Shown: in pieces, positions 58,825-64,000 of the stretch
How the letters are laid out: every line of letters starts with the position of its first letter
How positions within the stretch are numbered: the stretch's first letter is position 1
Origin: Isoetes taiwanensis
Taxonomy: Eukaryota; Streptophyta; Lycopodiopsida; Isoetales; Isoetaceae
Assembly: GCA_021234155.1 (NCBI GenBank)
Contig: JAJEKV010000049.1
Coordinates: 9,340,292-9,404,291 of the forward strand
DNA: 64,000 bases
Direction: 5' to 3'
Translations under genes and position numbers: made by a program
Notes under the pieces: generated by a model
The model's input: only the letters and a program-made list of their open reading frames with translations
Database searches by the model: none
Told to the model about the DNA's origin: nothing

Positions 58825-60127
58825 TAGTCTAGCTTACCTTTGCCTCCTGTGGTGGGGCGACATGCCATCAACTGATAAGATTCCTTGGTGTACAGGGGTT
58901 CCAAGGCGATAGGACAATCAACAGAGGAAGGCGTCAACAGCAAGGCGACAAGCGGCTGAGAAATACCAGACGTCAAGTGCTCGATCCGAAGCCGACAGCT
59001 GGTTCGGGAGTGTAATGCGCCGACAGGATAGGGACGAGAATGAGTTTAGTGGGTAAAAAATATGAAGGCGACAGTGTTAAGCGGAGCAGAAAGTGCCAAA
59101 GAAGCACAGAATTTTCTAAAACTGCAGTCGAGGAGAATGAAGGGCTTTTAAAGGGGTATGGACCTTTCATGCACGCAAGACAAGTGTCGTGCATGTAAGA
59201 AATTGGCCTTTTCAAATAAAAATGGACCGTTGATAGGTTCGAGTGTGAGGAATTAATTGTGGATCTCATTATTAAATGCACGGAGATTTTGAATTTCAAA
59301 TCCGTCATTTAAAGCCCGCCCAACTTTAATTTTAAGCATGCACGTGTCGCACGCATTTTAGGCGGGAAGATATGTTTAAAAGTTCGGGGCGGGACATATT
59401 ACTTCGAAATTAGGGGGGACATTTAACTTCGAAAATAGGGGGGAAATTATATTCAAATTTTGGGGGGAATTTGTGTTTAAATGTAAATGCGCATCAAACC
59501 TTTTGATTTTCTGGCCCTGCTCTGTTTGGCTACTCTCTTCTCTTCAAGACGCAAACATCTTCAGCGTTTCATTCATGGCGACAAAATCTCCAAAGGTTTG
59601 TGCTGCTCCACAGTTTGTACTCGCCATAGCTCGATGTGTAATTGCCATTAAACTAATCTGAAAGGATGTGTGTGTCCTCTTCATTCACGCCTTTTCATTC
59701 ACGCCTGTTCATTCACACCTCTTCATTCATGCCTTTTTGATGACGCCCGTTGATTCACTCCTCATCATTCACGCCTTTACAAATTTTTGGCTGGTAACGA
59801 AGGAGAACCGGGGTGGTAGTTCGGTCACAGTTATGAAATTTGGACTTTGACATCTATTGTCACATTCACATATACTCTAAGTTTCGATGCAGTCCTTCCT
59901 TTTCCTGAAATTGGTTTGCAGGGAATGTGTGCTTGCTGTTTTCTCCATGCTCGTTTGCTTGTCCCCAAGAACCTTCCTAATAAGTCCACCCTTGTTTGCA
60001 GTCAGGCCCTTCCAATGCTCGATTGTTTTTGTTCTGGTAGCTCAATGATAATTCCACTTAGGTGTGCAGTCCAACCCTCCCCCCTTCAATCGAAGGGGGT
60101 TCTTTTAGTGTCTGCCTCGTTCAGGTT
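58825..60127. other. Spacer without a confident gene
   Basis: Contains GGGGGG-rich short repeats near 59395-59470 (TTAGGGGGGACATTT and variants). A 15-16 bp tandem repeat of CATTCACGCCT type lies at about 59679-59780, seven degenerate copies. No gene or RNA recognised. Confidence 0.5.
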
Positions 60128-60185
60128 CATCTACACAAAGGGACAAATTGGGCGGCCGCCCAGTTTGTCCCTTTGTGTAGATGAC
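60128..60185. repeat. 58-bp near-perfect palindrome containing the 22-bp motif
   Basis: The left arm TCATCTACACAAAGGGACAA plus ATTGGGCGG pairs with the right arm over 29 bp, with a single mismatch (CAG for CAA in the right arm). The centre is GGGCGG|CCGCCC. It extends the dispersed palindrome by 18 bp on each side. Confidence 0.95.
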
Positions 60186-60277
60186 CAGATAGGTGAAATT
60201 GGCCGGGTGGGCAAACTGTATCTGAAGTTGTGCCTATTCTGCCTTTTCCTACATTGAAACAAGCTCCCAACGTGGGC

Positions 60278-60591
60278 AAATTGGGCGGGTCCCCAACTCG
60301 TTTTACTGGTCTCCGTCATGTTTTCTGTATGGCAGCTAAATTGGGCGGGCGCCGAGTCTCTACCTTCTTTACAGTTCTTCTACAACCACGACCAAATTGG
60401 GTGGGCGCCCAATTTGTCCGCGATCATGGCCTGTTCAGAGCGAGAACTTTTTGTTGTACCCAGTGTGACACTGACTGCATCAATACTAACCTTATATAAG
60501 CGCCTCATTCGGTTCAAATTGGGCGGCCGCCCAATTTGCAACAAGGAGAATCTAAGGACCTCATATGTAAAAATGGGCACCCGCCCAATTT
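60278..60591. repeat. Five further palindrome copies
   Basis: Sites near 60278, 60338, 60394-60415, 60516-60537 and 60569-60591. The third and fourth have full arms, the fifth is nearly complete (AAAATGGGCACCCGCCCAAT), and the first two have a decayed right arm. These are the last copies before the DUF7869-like gene. Confidence 0.85.
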
Positions 60592-60728
60592 CATTGTCCA
60601 TGTAACCATTGAATGGCCATCCCCCCATGTCCTTTGCATTTCTTTCTCGTCTTCCTTACTCGATTTTAACACTACTGAAATCCTTGTGCAGGTTGTGTAT
60701 CTCTTCCTTAATGAACATCTAGGGGCAA

Positions 60729-61211
60729 ATGACACAATGCCACTTCAAGGAAATATCGAATGGAGTAGTGAGCGTAGGTGTGGAGGAATTGTTCGAAGGC
60801 CACCATACCCTTCCTTGGCTAACTCCAGATGCAAACACAATAGCAGAAGCGAGGGGCTCATTCGTTCTCTGGAGAAGTGAAGATGCTCGTGAGTCGTCTG
60901 CTAATGACGTCCCCAGCAAAAGACAGCGGACAGAGGTGGGAAAGGAGACACAACCGCTGACAAGATATACCCTTCTTGAAAAAGATTGTGAGATATGGCA
61001 CTCCTGCGACTCCATTGTCGCCGGAAAGGGATTCATATCATTCATTGGCCCCGATGATGCAGTTTGTGACCAGTTTTTGGGTCTCAAGTTTGTGGGAGCA
61101 TCTGTAACTGAAGGTTTCCCTCCCCTTTCTGAAGTGAACATCTGTTGCCAGGGTTGCTTGCCAGGGTTGCTTGCAGCTGCCGAAACCGGGGATGCTCGTG
61201 AGATGGAATAA
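60729..61211 (+). CDS. N-terminal open frame upstream of the DUF7869-like gene
   Basis: 160 residues from MTQCHFKEISNGVVSVGVEE, with PWLTPDANTIAEARGSFVLW, a basic PSKRQRTEVGK stretch that could be a nuclear localisation signal, and FISFIGPDDAVCDQFLGLKF, ending GDAREME. No domain recognised. It lies 71 bp before the long frame on the same strand, and coding-like text (DLVHVDGIKVSEILTAAP) continues beyond its stop in another frame. It is therefore probably the N-terminal part of the same gene. Confidence 0.45.
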   Translation: MTQCHFKEISNGVVSVGVEELFEGHHTLPWLTPDANTIAEARGSFVLWRSEDARESSANDVPSKRQRTEVGKETQPLTRYTLLEKDCEIWHSCDSIVAGKGFISFIGPDDAVCDQFLGLKFVGASVTEGFPPLSEVNICCQGCLPGLLAAAETGDAREME

Positions 61212-61282
61212 TGACCTCGTCCATGTTGATGGAATAAAGGTCTCGGAGATATTGACCGCAGCACCGTAACAGGAAGCAGATA

Positions 61283-63720
61283 GTGTCTAGCCAGGGGAGC
61301 TCAGAGCATCAGAAGCACCCAAATTATGAGAAACAACATTACACTTTTCATTCCCGACAGCCCAGGAAGGTTGTAAGGCCACCAAAGCTTGCTCGTCTCA
61401 CAACTCAGAATGCTATCCTCAGTTACAGGAGGACCTTGTGCTGCAAGAATAGGTGTTGCGTCAAGTTCTCTACGAATCAAGTTGTTAACATGCGAAAGGA
61501 ATTCCTTGCCATGAAATCGAGTGATAGGGTTACTTTTGTTTATGACATGTTCGGCAACAACATGAAAGGTCGAAGAGTGGGACGACTAGTGCTGCAAGGG
61601 AATCTCGTTTGCGAAAGGGCGTGGTACCTTAGTCTTGGGATCTCAAAGTCGGCATATCTGAAATGGCAGGCCCAATTCCTTGAGGGTGCACGCAAGGCCG
61701 AACGTGGTAACTGTGGCACCTTGAAGCCTCGCTCCTCGACATTGGCATGTGAGGCCGTGTTTTCCATGTTTGTGAGGGAAAATTGTGAATCCTTGCCCCA
61801 CCGCAGCAGGAGAAACGAGGAGGGGATAAGAGAGAACGTCAGGAAGTTGCCTGCAATGTTTACGAAGTCCAGCATTCTAGAAGAGGTGAATGCAGAGGTT
61901 GTGGCATTGACTGGCAAGAAGGTATCACCGACAGGTTTTCATAGAACGTGGAGGCGGAGCTTCCGGGATGTCAGTATCGCAAAGAAAATTGCATTCTCCA
62001 AATGCGATACGTGTGAGGTGATCCATACAAACTTACTGAAGACCAAAGATGAAGGAGAGAGGAGGATGCTGCATGATGAAAGAAGAGCGCATAGACTAGA
62101 GCAGGCCTCGTGTCGCACACAGTACTGGTCGTGGAGATTATACTCCCACAGGTATCCCGGCCAATATCTTTATATTATTCACGACAAAATGGATCAAGCG
62201 AAAACAATGATTCCAAAATTGCAACAATCTGTGAAGTCTCTCTGGAGACTTGACAAGCTCAAAACGTCATTGACTGGTGCATTGACTCATGGTCATGGAA
62301 ATGGAAGCTATGGAAACTTTGCCCTAGACTTATGGCCAGATGACTCTAACTTCCATGTAGGTTCTTTGAATAGCATCTTGAAGAGATTAGAGATGGGGCA
62401 CGAGTATGCAGGAGGCCACCTATCAGTGCCTGAATCATCTGCTCCAAAATGGGTGTCCTCCTTGCGAGACACCACGGTCTTGGAGTCAAAGTTGTCACTA
62501 TCCAATAGCAGCATACCTGCTAATTTGCCACAGGCAGAGGGACCATCATTGAAGCCTCTGCCCAAGATACTTTATTTGCAGCTGGATAATGCATCTAGAC
62601 AGAACAAGAATAGGTATGTCTTCTCCTATCTTTCTTACCTAGTATATCTTGGTGTGTTTGAAGAGATTGAGCTAGGGTTCATGATGCCCGGTCATACACA
62701 TGATGATATCGATGCCTTGTTTGGTAACTTCTCCACATCTTTAAAGAAGGCTAAGGTGCTCGCAATGCCAGAACTACTGTATGAATTCCACAAATGCAAC
62801 TTGAATACACCTAATTATGCCCTATGTTGTTGACAAAGTTCCGGATTGGAAGGGTTTTATAGAAGGCTACATACCAGATGGGGATGATAGATTGACAGGT
62901 CATACCACCCCTCTAACTTTCAGATTCGCTATGAATGGTGATTGGCCAGTCATGTATTACAAAACTCGACCCACTTACTTGGATTGGTTGCCTGCTGGTG
63001 GAATAAAGATGTGGAAAGAAAAAGAGGACGGGAAGCCCATGATGCCAGTTGGATATCCTAAGCTGCTTCCTCCCAAGAAATTGGTGCGAAACAGTATCCA
63101 CAAGCGCTTGTTCAACTAGTAACAAGGGTGCTCCAGAAACAGCCAAGTACTCGGCACAGTTCACATCCATGATTGAATATTGGATGAAACTCTTGCAAGA
63201 ACTGGGGAACGTCAGCAGTGACGAAGGCACTTATAATGACTTCTGGCCACGTACTAGGCAAGCGCGAGCTCCACCTGATGTAGCTGTAGTGGTGGAGCCA
63301 ATTGCTACTATCACTCCTCCTTATGTCGGCCCCTGGAAGGACAAACCTGTACCAGAATTCAATCCATACAAAGCTTTGAAGAAAGGTATGTTTATTATGG
63401 CACGCCCTGATGATGTGTTGTGCCCAACTTGGGTGGGCCTAGCTACTGAGGAGCCACAAATAGATGATAAGAAGGAGAACTTTGAGACTATTCTGGTGAC
63501 TTGGTGGGATCCAATCCCAGTGAGGAACCAAGTCTACCCAGCTAATTATGCCAATTGCTGGAAGAAGAGATGGAGGCCAACGACTGCAAGTGACCGCATA
63601 GAACTGGAGACTATCGACTACGCTTGGGAGCCATCAAACAAGAAGAAGATACCTAATACTATTAGGATACCCGTGCATGCTGCTGAGGCATATGTAGCAC
63701 TCGCAGGGGATGTCAACTAG
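61283..63720 (+). pseudogene. DUF7869-like protein, possibly transposase-derived, two frameshifts
   Basis: Three overlapping open segments (61283-62833, 62817-63119 and 63049-63720) form one coding region of about 800 residues, with one-base shifts near 62820 and 63115. The first segment has a basic, Cys-containing N-terminus (RRTLCCKNRCCVKF, CDTCEVIHTN). Then come YLYIIHDKMDQAKTMIPKL (about residue 290-308), LQLDNASRQNKNRYVFSYL (about 432-450) and MPGHTHDDIDALFGNFS (about 468-485). That DxxD/DN...N/GHTHxxID order is typical of the domain I know as DUF7869 and resembles an RNase H-fold DDE transposase core; the assignment is from memory. The first frame begins without an ATG. The C-terminal segment (VGPWKDKPVPEFNPYKAL, ILVTWWDPIPVRNQVYPA) is unrecognised. 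The frameshifts may be decay or assembly error. Confidence 0.65.
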
Positions 63721-64000
63721 TGTATGAAAAAGAGTCATTCATGCAAGTGTACTAAAAAATGGTCCATAAGTTCAGGTATTGTCCATAATTAATGAAATTG
63801 TGTTTTTTAGCGTGAAAAAAGAATATGAGTTCTGCCAGGTGCTTTCTTTCAACCGGCCATGCCAAAGCCTGGCTGATAAGTAGTTGAGCCATTATTGTGG
63901 TATGGTTCCAAAAATCTGCATCATTCAGATCGGGTGCCCTTTTCCACTTTATGGCCTACCCGATCTGTATTTCGAAGGATAGAACATCAGCACAGGGAGG
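63721..64000. other. 3' flank, nothing recognised
   Basis: Downstream of the DUF7869-like gene up to the window edge. Confidence 0.5.

Overview
The window looks like nuclear DNA of a land plant, most likely a fern, with gymnosperm or other early-diverging lineages as the alternative. The grounds are two class III peroxidase genes with plant-type introns, a relic PPR gene with a late E-type tail, an F-box/kelch exon, a 14-3-3 exon relic, CACTA, Ty3/gypsy and Helitron remains, and a DUF7869-like gene of a type I associate with ferns, mosses and charophytes. The species cannot be named from the sequence alone.

Layout. 0.5-7.3 kb is a large foldback-like repeat: two arrays of an 18-20 bp minisatellite in inverted orientation, joined through an inverted single-copy boundary to a core of 260-295 bp and 0.7-0.9 kb tandem repeats. 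A 155-bp repeat follows to 7.85 kb. A complete three-exon peroxidase gene lies at 9.5-10.7 kb (minus), and its paralogue with identical exon sizes lies at 35.1-36.3 kb (plus). Between them sits a CACTA transposase relic (17.2-33 kb, minus) split by a 13-kb Ty3/gypsy chromovirus (19146-32179) with 1.54/1.57-kb LTRs, a 5-bp target duplication ACCAT, an initiator-tRNA-Met type primer site, and gag, protease, reverse transcriptase, RNase H and integrase remains. The element carries two additional coding modules upstream of gag, each preceded by two hairpins and a TATA box. The first begins MARTKQTARK, identical to the start of histone H3.

38-40.4 kb holds degenerate PPR, 14-3-3 and F-box sequences. 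40.4-47.8 kb is AT-rich and nearly gene-free apart from a Helitron terminus and a pair of 70-bp direct repeats.

47.8-60.6 kb is the most unusual part. Three unrecognised gene families (here X, Y and Z) occur in three, two and three copies. They are interspersed with about 30 copies of a 22-bp palindrome whose core is AATTGGGCGCCCGCCCAATT; copies lie between genes, in a tandem array and inside introns. The most complete X copy (57.7-58.2 kb, minus) begins MARTKQTARV, again the H3 tail but with different codons. A DUF7869-like, possibly transposase-derived gene with two frameshifts closes the window at 60.7-63.7 kb.

Caution on the bases. The two LTRs are identical over about 215 bp without CG, yet differ by clustered substitutions and indels wherever CG occurs. 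Some frameshifts in GC-rich parts may therefore be sequencing errors at methylated sites and not real lesions.
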